Assembly (NCBI RefSeq): GCF_002305875.1
Contig: NZ_CP022098.1
Location: forward strand, 4,216,001 to 4,280,000
Reading direction: 5' to 3'
Source of the DNA: Cystobacter fuscus
GTDB taxonomy: Bacteria; Myxococcota; Myxococcia; Myxococcales; Myxococcaceae
DNA: 64,000 nt
The notes beneath the pieces are model-generated. The model searched no databases and was not told the origin of the DNA. It saw nothing but the letters and a program-made list of their open reading frames with translations. The position numbers and the translations under genes were made by a program. Below are positions 26,485 to 35,000 of the stretch, piece by piece (within the stretch, counting starts at the first letter, position 1; each line of letters starts with the position of its first letter).

Positions 26485-27775
26485 GTACCCGTTTCACCGG
26501 GTTGATGCGCCCGGACGGGGATGAGCAACTCGAATGGGAGCGTCCGTCGACTGCTCGACGTAGTTGAGCTGACTTTGGGATGCGGTGGGATGGGTTGAGG
26601 TTTGCACCCGCCGAGTGGCGGAGTTGGAGGCGCGGCCAAGGCGCAATTCCACCAATTCCTCCAAGCCGCCGTCGTCGGACCCACCAGGAGTGCGACGCCC
26701 CCCAGAGTGCCCACGGGGCGCCGTCCGGGTGGCCAGCCCGGCCACGAGTTCCACGAGCGGGAGCTGCTGCCAGCGGAGGAGGTCAACCGGTTCATCGAGG
26801 TGCCCGCCCCGGAGCGGTGCAGCGGATGTGATGAGAAGTTGGAGGGAGGGAAGGGGCACGTGGTGCGCCACCAGCTGGTGGAAATACCACCGCTCAAGCC
26901 GCTGGTGACCGAGGTGCGCTGCCACGTGGTGGAGTGCGCGCACTGCGGCACGCAGAACCAGGCCCTGCACGTCCCCGAGGCGGCGGGACATGTGTTTGGC
27001 GAGCGCTTGTCGGCGATGATGTGCCTGCTGGTGGGAAAGTACAGACTGTCCAAGCGGCTGGTGCGCGATGCGCTCTCGGACCTGCTGGGAGTGCGCTTGT
27101 CGCTGGGCGCCATCGGCAACCGCGAGAAAGAGATGAGCGAAGCCTTGTCGGGGCCTGTCGCCCAGGCGGAGCAGTACGTGCGAGACCAGGACGCAGCCCG
27201 CCTCGATGAGACGGGCTGGTACGAGGGAAAGGTGCAAGGGCACCATGGGGAGGAGAAAGCGCCCGAATCGGGCAGGCGCTGATGGAGGAGCGCAACCGGA
27301 CGTTCAAGTGGTGGCACCGGGTGCGGGAGGGGACGCTGTCACGTGAAGACTTCGCGCGACAGATGAAGGAGGTGGAGCAGGAGGTGGGACGCCTGCTCCG
27401 AGAGGCCGCGGGGTGCGCCGAGGAAGAGACGGCCGGCACCGCGGCGAAGATTCTCCAGCTCGAGGAGGCCCTGTGGACATTCGTCCAGGTGGACGGCCTC
27501 GAGCCGACCAACAACTTCGCCGAGAGACTCCTGCGCCCTTGCGTCATGTACAGGAAGACGAGCTTGGGGACGCAGTCGCCCGAAGGCAGCCGCTTCGTGG
27601 AGCGAATCCTGACGGCTGTGACGACACTCGACCTGCAACAACGCAACGTGCTGGAGTATCTAGCGGACCTCCTCTACGCATATCGACGCGGACTGCCATT
27701 GGCCTTCCCTTCTCCCCTTCTCGACTACCGCTCAGGCTTTACCTCCGGCCTGAGCCGGTGAACGCGGAAAATCTA
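26485..27775 (+). mobile_element. Degenerate IS66-family element with internal deletion
   Basis: The transposase is split. Residues from 26602 to about 27240 encode the N-terminal half (zinc-binding CSGC...CAHC, CLLVGKYRLSKRLVRDALS, ending in LDETGWYEGK with the first catalytic Asp). From 27279 to 27761 the C-terminal quarter continues in another frame (RTFKWWHRVREGTLSREDF, VDGLEPTNNFAERLLRP with the catalytic Glu region). The central part with the second Asp is gone. Imperfect ends share TTCACCGG (near 26493, and inverted near 27755). The accessory tnpA/tnpB genes are absent. Exact boundaries are approximate. Confidence 0.78.
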
Positions 27776-28068
27776 TCTGTCTGAAGGAGACGGGCCGTCG
27801 CCAATCTATGCGGAAGAACCCTCTTTTTCTTCCGGGCCTCGTCAACCCGGGGGGGCGGGCCCGTGCTTTTCACGATCTCCACCTCGACTCGGCTTGCCGA
27901 GCCTTTTTCTTGGCGAACAGCCCCCCCATCAGCCGAATCCTCCTACGTATACTCATGCCATTGAGTCAGCAACAGCCCCCCGGGGCGAGGGCGGTCGCGA
28001 GCGTCCGGGTCATGGTCCCCCCTGCCGCCTGGGAAGGTGGGCTTGCCCCGGTTACGTGGACAGTAGGA

Positions 28069-28943
28069 TTAAGATGCCAACTTCTGCGGTAAGGCCGCAA
28101 GCTCAAAATCCACTGGACTGACGTAGCCCAGCGACGAGTGCCGCCTCTGGCGGTTGTAGAAGACCTCGATGTACTCGAAGAGGGCCAGCCGGGCCTGCTC
28201 GTGCGTGGCGAAGTCGGTGGTGTAGACGAGCTCCAACTTCAAGCTGCTGAAGAAGCTCTCCACCACGGCGTTGTCCCAGCAGTTGCCCTCGCGCGACATG
28301 CTGCATTGGATGCCACGAGCGGCCAGCGCCTGCTGGTAGTCGGTGCTGGAGTACTGCTGCCCCGGTCCGAGTGGTGCAGCAGTCCTCGCGGTGGCTGACG
28401 TCCCTTGAGCGCCATGTCGAGCGCGTTGAGCACCAGGTGCCGGTCGATGTGCTCGCTCATGGACCAGCCCACCACCTTGCGTGAGAAGAGGTCCATGACG
28501 ACGGCCAGGTAGAGCCAGCCCTGCTTCGTCCCCACGTAACTGCTGGCCGTGGCCCAGGTGCTATTGGGCTGGCCGGGGGAGAAGTTGCGCTCGAGGAGGT
28601 TGGGGGCAACGGGCTGGTTGTGGCGTGAGTCCGTCGTGCGCACGACGCGACGTCTCTTGCGAGCAGCCAGCTCCTGCTCGTTCATGAGCCGGGCCACACG
28701 CTTACGACTCACGCGCTGCCCCCGGGCATGCAGCTCCGCGTGGACGCGAGGACTGCCGTACGTGCCGCGGCTGTCGCGATGTATCCGCGTCACCACCTCG
28801 GCCAGGGCCCGGTCCGCCTTGTCCCGCTCGGACTCCGGGCGCTCCTTCCAGGCGTAGTAGCCCGAGCGCGACACGCCCAGCTGCTCGCACATGAAGTCCA
28901 CGGGGAAGTGGGCCTTCTCCGCGTCGATGAACTCGAACTTCAC
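28069..28943 (-). pseudogene. IS3-family transposase OrfB, frameshifted and lacking a catalytic Asp
   Basis: The N-terminal HTH_21 region and integrase core are recognisable. The first DDE residue is gone: the family motif W-x-T-D reads TWATASSY, a GAC-to-GCC change. Near 28357 the second motif HHSDRGS is followed by a one-base deletion, so the C-terminal part (GNCWDNAVVESFFSSLKLEL with the catalytic Glu) continues in another frame to 28069. Two independent lesions make the copy inactive unless complemented. Confidence 0.88.
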
Positions 28944-29239
28944 CTCGATGTCTCCTTCGCGAAGAGGGCCGCCGCTTTTTTTAGGAAGTCGCGCTCCATC
29001 TCCAGATGACGCACCTCCTTGCGCAGCCGCACCAACTCCTCCCGCTCGGTCGTGGAGAGCGCACCTGTCGGCTCCTTGCTCTTGGCCCCGTCGGCCTCGC
29101 GCACCCAGTTGCGGAGGGCTGACTCGGTCAGGTCCAGGTCCTTGGCCACCTGGGGCAGGCTCTTGCTGCCCTCGCGCACCAGCCGGACCGCCTCGGCCCT
29201 GAACTCCGGGGTGAAACTCCGCCTCTTCCTTCGCTCCAT
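28940..29239 (-). CDS. IS3-family transposase OrfA
   Basis: About 99 residues from ATG 29239 (MERRKRRSFTPEFRAEAVRL). It has the HTH of the IS3 OrfA/InsE type (SLPQVAKDLDLTESALRNWV) and a leucine-zipper-like C-terminus (LVRLRKEVRHLEMERDFLKK). It appears intact. Its stop overlaps the orfB start by four bases. Confidence 0.9.
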   Translation of the reverse strand: MERRKRRSFTPEFRAEAVRLVREGSKSLPQVAKDLDLTESALRNWVREADGAKSKEPTGALSTTEREELVRLRKEVRHLEMERDFLKKAAALFAKETSR

Positions 29240-29525
29240 GAACACTACCTCCCGTGTAGCCGACTCATGAGGTGTGTCCACAAAACCGGGGCAGGCTCAC
29301 AAGCTCAGCCGCAGCCGCTCCCGGCCTGAGCGCCATTTCCATGACAGCTTCATCACCGCCCGGCTCGCCATCGCTCGGGCGATTGCCTCCTGGCTGCCCC
29401 GGTGCCCCACATGCCATCGGAGGTGCCAGACCTCGTCCCGTACGCGCCTGGCCTCTTCTGTTCATCCGTCCGGGCCCTGACGCAGTAGTGCTAAGGTGTC
29501 TTCGCCAATCAGGGCGAGGGACTCC

Positions 29526-30290
29526 ATGTTTCGACTCACCGTGCTCGCCGCTTGCCTGTGCGCAAGCGCGAGTCTCGCGGCCGAACCGGTGCGGCTTGCG
29601 CTGCCCGGACTCACTGGCATCCAGATCTCACCCGAAGTTTCTGGCTTTTACTCGGAGCACCTGGCGCAGCAGCTGAACTTCCAGGGCATGAGGGTGCCCG
29701 CGCCCGAGGTGCCTGCGCCCGAGGTGCCCGCGCCGCAATCGCCTGTGCCATCGTTACCCGCCCGCCGCTGGGACGTGCCGCTGGCCCACACCGCGGGGCT
29801 GGTGGTGGGGATGCGCGTCTCGCTCTCCCTTCTCTGGCCGCGCCACTATGACCCGAGCCGGCTGCGCGAGGGGTTCTCGCACCTGCGCGAGGCCTACACC
29901 CGGCCGCCCGAGTTCCACCGGGACTTGCCGCTGCTCGAGTCGGATGGGGACCCGTGGCTGCTCAACACCGTGGGCCATGGCCTCTTCGGCAGCGAGATTT
30001 ACAGCCGTGCCCGCCACTGTGGCCAGTCTCCGGCGGCGGCCTTCCTGGCCACCTTCCTGGCCTCCACGGCGTGGGAGTACACGCTGGAGGCCTTCCACCA
30101 GCGCCCCAGCGCGGTGGATCTGGTCTGGACGCCGCTGGCCGGGGCCCTGCTGGGCGAGGGGCGCTACCGCCTGCACCGGGCGCTGGTGCAGGGCGGCGGG
30201 CAGAGCCCGGGCACTGCGCGCAAGGTGCTCTTCTTCGTGGTGGACCCGCTGGGCGAGGCGGAGCGGCGGCTGCTGGGCGCGGGCTGCTGA
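29526..30290 (+). CDS. Exported protein with DUF3943-like domain and VPAPE repeats
   Basis: 254 residues from ATG 29526. A signal peptide (LTVLAACLCASASLAA) precedes a short segment, LPGLTGIQISPEVSGFYSEH, that resembles the start of TolB/CsgG-like myxobacterial periplasmic proteins. A VPAPE repeat linker follows, then a membrane-embedded-looking domain (DPWLLNTVGHGLFGSEIY, FLATFLASTAWEYTLEAF, DLVWTPLAGALLGEGRYRL) matching DUF3943. It may be an outer-membrane or periplasmic protein of unknown role. It looks like a fusion of two families. Confidence 0.68.
   Translation: MFRLTVLAACLCASASLAAEPVRLALPGLTGIQISPEVSGFYSEHLAQQLNFQGMRVPAPEVPAPEVPAPQSPVPSLPARRWDVPLAHTAGLVVGMRVSLSLLWPRHYDPSRLREGFSHLREAYTRPPEFHRDLPLLESDGDPWLLNTVGHGLFGSEIYSRARHCGQSPAAAFLATFLASTAWEYTLEAFHQRPSAVDLVWTPLAGALLGEGRYRLHRALVQGGGQSPGTARKVLFFVVDPLGEAERRLLGAGC
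29694..29738 (+). repeat. Three 15-bp coding repeats (VPAPE/VPAPQ)
   Basis: GTGCCCGCGCCCGAG occurs three times in tandem with one or two changes, encoding the Pro-rich linker of the DUF3943-like protein. Copy number may vary among strains by slippage. Confidence 0.8.
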
Positions 30291-30291
30291 T

Positions 30292-30489
30292 TCAGCGCGT
30301 CCGCGCCAGACGTTGCCAGCGCGCGTGGAGGGCCAGGTAGCGCTCCTGGTCGCGGGCGCGCACCCACCAGCCGAGCGCCGCCGCGTCGTGGCCTGCGAGC
30401 AACTCGTTCGGGACGCCGCAGGCTGGGAAGGGGCCAACGCAGTCCTTCCGGAGAACCCACACTCTTCCCGCCAGAGGTGTCCGGCTCAC
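30292..30489 (-). CDS. Small ORF or gene remnant coupled to the Imm11-like gene
   Basis: 65 codons. The GTG start overlaps the Imm11-like stop (GTGA), which would allow translational coupling. The last ~40 residues (AALGWWVRARDQERYLALHA) are protein-like, while the first 25 are not obviously so. It could be a real small partner or the tail of an older gene cut by arrival of the Imm11-like gene. The stop lies two bases from the stop of the DUF3943-like gene. Confidence 0.35.
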   Translation of the reverse strand: MSRTPLAGRVWVLRKDCVGPFPACGVPNELLAGHDAAALGWWVRARDQERYLALHARWQRLARTR

Positions 30490-31058
30490 ACGGCAGCGAA
30501 GTCGATGCCGGTGATGCTCTCCTCCTCCAGGGCCTGCTTGACGCGCTCGGAGACGATGAGTGTCACCAGCCAGCCCCAGGGCCGGAAGACGTTGGCCTCG
30601 CCGATCTTCTCCGGGTCCACCTTGAGTCCTCGGACGTTCCGGTATCCACCCAGTTTGTCTGGACGGTCATCCTCTGGCTTCCAGTAGAGGACTTCCTCGC
30701 ACCGGGCGTCGTCGATGCACCGGATGACCTGAAGGGTATTGAGGATGAACCAGGGCTCTGTCTGACCTTCCACCTCGGCGGGGATGAACTGGACTTCCTT
30801 GTCGATACCCAAACGCTCGAAGAGGGAGACGACCCGACGGTGGACAACGGGAATGCCCATGGACAGGGTGTACTCGAGCACGACGCCCGTGGGCCTCACC
30901 GGGAAGCGGATAGGCCCCGGGATGTCGAGGACCCTCCCCTCATTGAACTGCCAGGTGTCGATCCACTCGCCCTGAGCATCGACAGGCATGCGCAAATGCC
31001 AGCGCTTACGGATGCGCATGTCGTCGTGCAAATCATAGTATTTCGTCTGTGTGTTCAT
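30486..31058 (-). CDS. Imm11-family (DUF1629-like) immunity protein
   Basis: 190 residues, no signal peptide, so cytoplasmic. The family blocks common in myxobacteria are clear: YYDLHDDMRIRKRWHL, WQFNEGRVLDIPGPIRFPV, VVHRRVVSLFERLG, VQFIPAEVEGQTEPWFILN, RCIDDARCEEVLYWKPED and FRPWGWLVTLIVSERVKQALE. Imm11-type proteins neutralise polymorphic toxins. No toxin gene is adjacent on this strand, but a lipoprotein cassette lies divergently upstream. Function is inferred from family. Confidence 0.8.
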   Translation of the reverse strand: MNTQTKYYDLHDDMRIRKRWHLRMPVDAQGEWIDTWQFNEGRVLDIPGPIRFPVRPTGVVLEYTLSMGIPVVHRRVVSLFERLGIDKEVQFIPAEVEGQTEPWFILNTLQVIRCIDDARCEEVLYWKPEDDRPDKLGGYRNVRGLKVDPEKIGEANVFRPWGWLVTLIVSERVKQALEEESITGIDFAAV

Positions 31059-31288
31059 GGTGCACGAACGCCTGACTTGTGGTCATCGTGATTTAGTCCT
31101 ACGGCGGGAGTGGCCGGGTCCCGGATGATGGTCGCGTATCGCAGGAATTGGTCAACGAGGCAGGCACGGTGTCAAGGAATTCGTCTGGCCTCAGTCCTGT
31201 GGACCCCTCACCCCAAGGATTCTGTGCCTCAGGTTGACGTGATGGGTTGAATCCGCTCCGCTGGGTGCCGAACTGATCGGGAGTACAC

Positions 31289-32047
31289 ATGACGAACGAG
31301 AAGCGAGGGAAGGGGAGCGGGTGGGGGCCGTTCGAACGGGGCGGAGCCTACGGCGAGGTGGGGACCGATCTGGGCAGTCTCCACGATGCGTGGGATGTGG
31401 AGACCGGAAAGCCGGTTCTGCAACTGCTGCCCACGGATCGCGTGGAGTGGCAGCCCGAGGGGCCCTGGCGGGTCTCCGTCTTGTGTGAGCCGCAGCCCAC
31501 CTCGGTCACCGTGAGAGTGGAGGAGGCTCCCGCGTCCGTGCCCGTGTCGGAACTGGCGGATATCCTCGTGCTCACCTCCGCCGCCGTCTCGCGCGTGGAA
31601 CACAGTCCTCGGCTCCAGGAACACCTCGCTTCGGGCCTGTCTCCGACTCCTCCCACTTCACTCCGGAGCATGGGCCGCACGGCCGCGAACTGGACCGGGC
31701 TCTCACTTGCTCTGGGTGTCTGGCTCCTGGTGAGTCTCTCCGAGCCTCCATCTCCCCCCGCTCGGGGTGAACCCGCGGATTCCCTCTCCCAGGAAGACGC
31801 CGCGTCCTTCGACGCATTGGAGGAGTCGGACCCGGCGGTCCTCGCCTATTCCATGCCCGAAAAGCCCTTCCGCAATCAGGCGGTTCCCCCCTGTAAAAGC
31901 AATACGGTCGCGGTGGAGATCAACGGCGGGTGCTGGGTGGAACTCGCCCAGAAGCCTCCCTGTGGCTCGGAGGCCGCCGCGTATCAGGGCAAGTGCTACA
32001 TGCCGGTCGCCAGACCCAAGAAGTCACCTCAATCCGTTTCCCCCTGA
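31289..32047 (+). CDS. Myxobacterial single-pass membrane protein with Cys-rich C-terminus
   Basis: 252 residues. A cytoplasmic-looking N-terminal half with beta-rich segments is followed by one transmembrane helix (NWTGLSLALGVWLLVSL, ~138-154) and a periplasmic tail with four Cys (PPCKS, GGCWVEL, PPCGSEA, GKCYMPVA). The tail pattern is familiar from myxobacterial proteins accompanying Ser/Thr kinases. It lies 119 bp upstream of the lipoprotein pair and may be co-transcribed. Function unknown. Confidence 0.65.
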   Translation: MTNEKRGKGSGWGPFERGGAYGEVGTDLGSLHDAWDVETGKPVLQLLPTDRVEWQPEGPWRVSVLCEPQPTSVTVRVEEAPASVPVSELADILVLTSAAVSRVEHSPRLQEHLASGLSPTPPTSLRSMGRTAANWTGLSLALGVWLLVSLSEPPSPPARGEPADSLSQEDAASFDALEESDPAVLAYSMPEKPFRNQAVPPCKSNTVAVEINGGCWVELAQKPPCGSEAAAYQGKCYMPVARPKKSPQSVSP

Positions 32048-32166
32048 TGTCGACACTTCTCGGCCGTGCTCCAGTGCCTCGATGCTTCCGCGTTTCGTGT
32101 ATACGTGCCGCGCGCGGTGTTGGATGACCCTTCACGTGGCGCCTCTGGATGGAGGAGTTGAGCTGC

Positions 32167-32849
32167 ATGAGACCGCCTGGCGTGGTGATTCTCCTGGGGT
32201 TGCTCGTATCGGGCTGTGCGTCGGAGTCTTCTGCTCTGGGTCAGGCCCGCTCCAGTTCCACATTGGTCCCGAGGGGATGACGAGCGCCAGCGTGTCCCCG
32301 CCAGTCGAACAGTTCCACGGCTTCGTGCTCATCCTCCATGCATCCTCCCCCGGTCACATCACCCACGGGTGGCAGTCCATCGAGGAGTTCGAGCTCGCGC
32401 AGGACAAGCTCCAGACATGCGCGGGGAAGACGGACGGACGCATCGTGCCGGCATCCGCTGCTCGTTATCGCGACTGCCATGCCGAGCTTCTTGCTTGCGT
32501 CAAGAATTGCATGCGCACGCCTCTTCCTCCGGGGTTTGGTCACATCCGGGCTCCGGGCCGGGGAATGGGGGCGAAGGAAGTCTACTGCAACGAGCAGTGT
32601 CAGCCGGCCTACCTCGATTGCGAGGAATTGCAGGGACGCCGTCCCCAGGAGCATTCAGCCGTGGATGGGGCGGTGGATTGGCTGAAACGCCATCACCACG
32701 TGGTTCTCGCGGGAAGCATCGTGACGATAGCGGGAGTTGCCTTCATCGTGGCCTTCCCAACGGGAGCGCTGATTGCCTTGGTGCCACTGACGGCGTTCTC
32801 TTCGTCAGAGGCCGTGTGTGAGCCCCGTTTCGCGGAGGTGCAGCCGTGA
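32167..32849 (+). pseudogene. Cys-rich lipoprotein gene with apparent frameshift
   Basis: From ATG 32167 a lipoprotein signal (VILLGLLVSGC) is followed by a TGA at 32278. A second frame then has clear coding character: RYRDCHAELLACVKNCM, VYCNEQCQPAYLDCEEL, and a hydrophobic hairpin VVLAGSIVTIAGVAFIVAF. These join into a known myxobacterial paralogous lipoprotein type if one frameshift is allowed between about 32215 and 32285. It ends in a 4-bp GTGA overlap with the next gene. Either a real lesion or a sequencing error. An internal ATG at 32278 could make a leaderless product. Confidence 0.55.
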
Positions 32850-33406
32850 CGATCTTCAAACGTATCCTCGAAGCACAGGAGCGCCTCGGGGAGGCTCATG
32901 AGGACGCTCAATCCCCCGAGGAGAAGGAGTCGTTCCGGCTCGCCATCGACGCGCTCTGGTTCATCTGGACGAATGGCCAGACCGATGAGTTCGCGGACTA
33001 CCGGAAAGATGCCGAGGCGGACGCTCCCGCCAGAGTCGTCGCCGCTTTCAGCACGCGAGAAGAGGCGGAGGCGTGGCTGAGCGCCAACCCCAAGCCACCC
33101 AACTCCGCTTACGTGTTGATCGCGGACGAGTACCACCTCGTCATGTGCTCACGTGAGCGGGGGATTCGCGCACTTGCCCCGCATCCGACCCTCGAGCTCC
33201 ATCTCGAGGAGCTGATGCGCGGCGGCCTCCCCCCGGCCGTGGCGGCATTCGACACGCGAGAAGAGGCAAAAACCTGGCTCGCCAGCCAGGCCGAGCCGCC
33301 AGGGGAGGCCGTCATCCAGATTGGGGGCGAGCACTTCCTGGCGGTGTACTACCGGAACATCAACTACCGCGCCCTCTTCCCCTTCTCCGGGGTCAAGGGA
33401 CCCTGA
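32846..33406 (+). CDS. Myxobacterial two-repeat cytoplasmic protein paired with lipoprotein
   Basis: 186 residues. After a helical N-terminus, two ~55-residue repeats begin with VVAAFSTREEAEAWLSANPK and AVAAFDTREEAKTWLASQAE, each ending in a beta segment (YVLIADEYHLVM; VIQIGGEHFLAVYY). This paralogous type recurs in myxobacterial genomes directly after lipoprotein genes, sometimes mislabelled as a head protein. The GTG start overlaps the lipoprotein stop, indicating coupling. An immunity or chaperone role is my inference. Confidence 0.72.
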   Translation: MTIFKRILEAQERLGEAHEDAQSPEEKESFRLAIDALWFIWTNGQTDEFADYRKDAEADAPARVVAAFSTREEAEAWLSANPKPPNSAYVLIADEYHLVMCSRERGIRALAPHPTLELHLEELMRGGLPPAVAAFDTREEAKTWLASQAEPPGEAVIQIGGEHFLAVYYRNINYRALFPFSGVKGP

Positions 33407-33480
33407 GGGAGCCATGGGAAGGATGGAAGGACTGTGGGCTACGGCTACCAACAGCGGTGACCCGAGGGGCCCGCGCTCCT

Positions 33481-34077
33481 ATGCTCCCGGTCACCATGAC
33501 TCCGTCAACGCCGATTCGGACCTGCCTCGTCACGCGCCGGGAGGAACTGGAGGAGATCCTCCAGCTCCAGGTGGCCAATCTGCGCGACCACGTCTCCCCC
33601 TCTCAGGCCGCGCGAGAGGGCTTCGTCACCGTGGCCCATACGCTGGACGTGCTGGAGCGAATGCACGCGCTCGCACCGAGCGTCATCGCGAAGGACGGGG
33701 AGAGGCTCGCGGGCTATGCCCTGGTGATGCCGGTGGAGACGCGCACCTTCGTCCCCATCCTGGAACCCATGTTCCAGCTCCTGGAGAAGCTGAGCTGGCG
33801 CGGACGTCCGTTGCGCGAGTACCCGCATTACGTCATGGGCCAGGTGTGCGTGGCCGAGGAGTACCGGGGCCAGGGCGTGTTCGACGCGCTCTACCGCCAG
33901 CACCGCGCGAGCTACGGGGCGCGCTTCGACTGCACGGTGACGGAGGTGGCCACGCGCAACACGCGCTCGATGAGGGCTCACACCCGCGTCGGCTTCGAGC
34001 GCATCGAGACGTACCGGGACGCCACGGACGAGTGGGCCGTCATCGTGCTGGGCCTGCGCGAGGGCGCACGGGAGTAG
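33481..34077 (+). CDS. GNAT-family N-acetyltransferase
   Basis: About 198 residues. Acetyl-CoA-binding motif A is visible as MGQVCVAEEYRGQGVFDALY, followed by TEVATRNTRSMRAHTRVGFERIETY. Transfers an acetyl group from acetyl-CoA to an unknown amine in the cytoplasm. ATG 33481 has GAGGGG upstream; GTG 33457 or ATG 33496 are alternatives. It converges with no gap on the metallophosphoesterase gene. Confidence 0.85.
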   Translation: MLPVTMTPSTPIRTCLVTRREELEEILQLQVANLRDHVSPSQAAREGFVTVAHTLDVLERMHALAPSVIAKDGERLAGYALVMPVETRTFVPILEPMFQLLEKLSWRGRPLREYPHYVMGQVCVAEEYRGQGVFDALYRQHRASYGARFDCTVTEVATRNTRSMRAHTRVGFERIETYRDATDEWAVIVLGLREGARE

Positions 34078-34914
34078 CTAGAGGAGCGCCATCGTCAACT
34101 GCGAGGCCAGGTACTGCAACGCCGGTCCCACGTTGGGGGCCGACGAGCGCTTGCGCGAGGAGGGCAGGGCGGCGCGGTACCAGACCGGAGCCCCCGTCAG
34201 CCGACCCGCGGCGTGCGAGAAGACGCGGAAGCGCCCCATCTCCGTGGAGCTGCCCGAGTTGTAGATGCGCAGGCCGCGTCCCCGGGGCGTCCCCAGGTCG
34301 AACTCGCGGGGCACGTGCCGGTGTCCGTGGAGGATGAGATCGCACCGGCCTTGCACCCGCTGCACCAGCTCGGCGCCCAGCGCGAGCTCCGAGGCGTTGG
34401 GCCAGCCCATGCGCGTGGCCAGCCGCTCCGGGAAGCTCTCCTCCGGCAGGGGCAGCACGTGGTGGTGCAGCAGCACCGCGGTGAGCACGTCGCGCGGCGC
34501 GGCGCACAGGGCCTCGTCCACGGCGTCCAGCACCCCGGGCGTCAACACGCCGTGGCAGGCGAAGTAGTTGCGGTTGTGCGGGCCCGTGGAGTCCACGCAC
34601 ACCAGGTACAGGCCCTCGGCGTGCTCGACCTTTACCTTGCGCCCGTTCATCCACCGGCTCCCCGCGTCCTCGCCCGTGCGATCATGGTTGCCGGGGATGA
34701 AGGAGAGCCGCCCGGCGTCGAGCAGCGGGGCGAAGATTTCCCGGAAGCGCTTGTACTCGCGCTGGCTACCCTGGTGGGTCAGGTCCCCGGTGACCACCAC
34801 GTGGTCCACGCTCTCGGCGAGCAGGCTCTCCACGAGCGCGCGGGCCGTGGTGTCACTCTCGGGGGTGAGATCCAGGTGCAGATCCGACAGATGCGCCAGG
34901 GTTCGCAGGTGCAT
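34078..34914 (-). CDS. Calcineurin-like metallophosphoesterase downstream of the Pho-linked glycosyltransferase
   Basis: 278 residues. The dinuclear metal-site motifs are complete: HLSDLHLD (DxH), VVVTGDLTHQG (GDxx), IPGNHDRT (GNHD), LLHHHVLP (H) and LHGHRHVP (GHxH). Class III phosphodiesterase/Icc-like group; PlcP-type phospholipase C enzymes belong to the same superfamily. It lies 86 bp after the GT21-like gene on the same strand, probably in one operon behind a PHO-box-like repeat. Release of phosphate head groups from phospholipid is therefore an attractive but unproven role. Confidence 0.82.
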   Translation of the reverse strand: MHLRTLAHLSDLHLDLTPESDTTARALVESLLAESVDHVVVTGDLTHQGSQREYKRFREIFAPLLDAGRLSFIPGNHDRTGEDAGSRWMNGRKVKVEHAEGLYLVCVDSTGPHNRNYFACHGVLTPGVLDAVDEALCAAPRDVLTAVLLHHHVLPLPEESFPERLATRMGWPNASELALGAELVQRVQGRCDLILHGHRHVPREFDLGTPRGRGLRIYNSGSSTEMGRFRVFSHAAGRLTGAPVWYRAALPSSRKRSSAPNVGPALQYLASQLTMALL

Positions 34915-35000
34915 GGTGCGGATGTACCCACCCGCTGAAACACGGCCATGGCCCCCAGGTAACTCTTTGCGGGGCGCCCGGTGACGTCCCGGTGAACCCG

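Larger units (their letters stand above)
28037..29300 (-). mobile_element. IS3-family insertion sequence, inactivated
   Basis: 1264 bp with imperfect terminal repeats: GTGGGCTTGCCCCGG at the left and, inverted, GTGAGCCTGCCCCGG at the right. AAG occurs immediately outside both ends (28034-28036, 29301-29303), consistent with a 3-bp target duplication. It carries orfA and a damaged orfB. A run of seven A residues on the minus strand (28976-28982) inside orfA is the slippery site expected for the programmed -1 frameshift that makes OrfAB. Confidence 0.85.

Noticed and set aside
27776-28036. Gene or element between the IS66 and IS3 copies
   Set aside because: Short frames only, no motif, no clear ends; treated as residual intergenic DNA.
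29304-29525. Basic peptide frame after the IS3 element (HDSFITARLAIARAIASWLP) as a transposase tail
   Set aside because: Suggestive, but too short and without a recognisable family motif.
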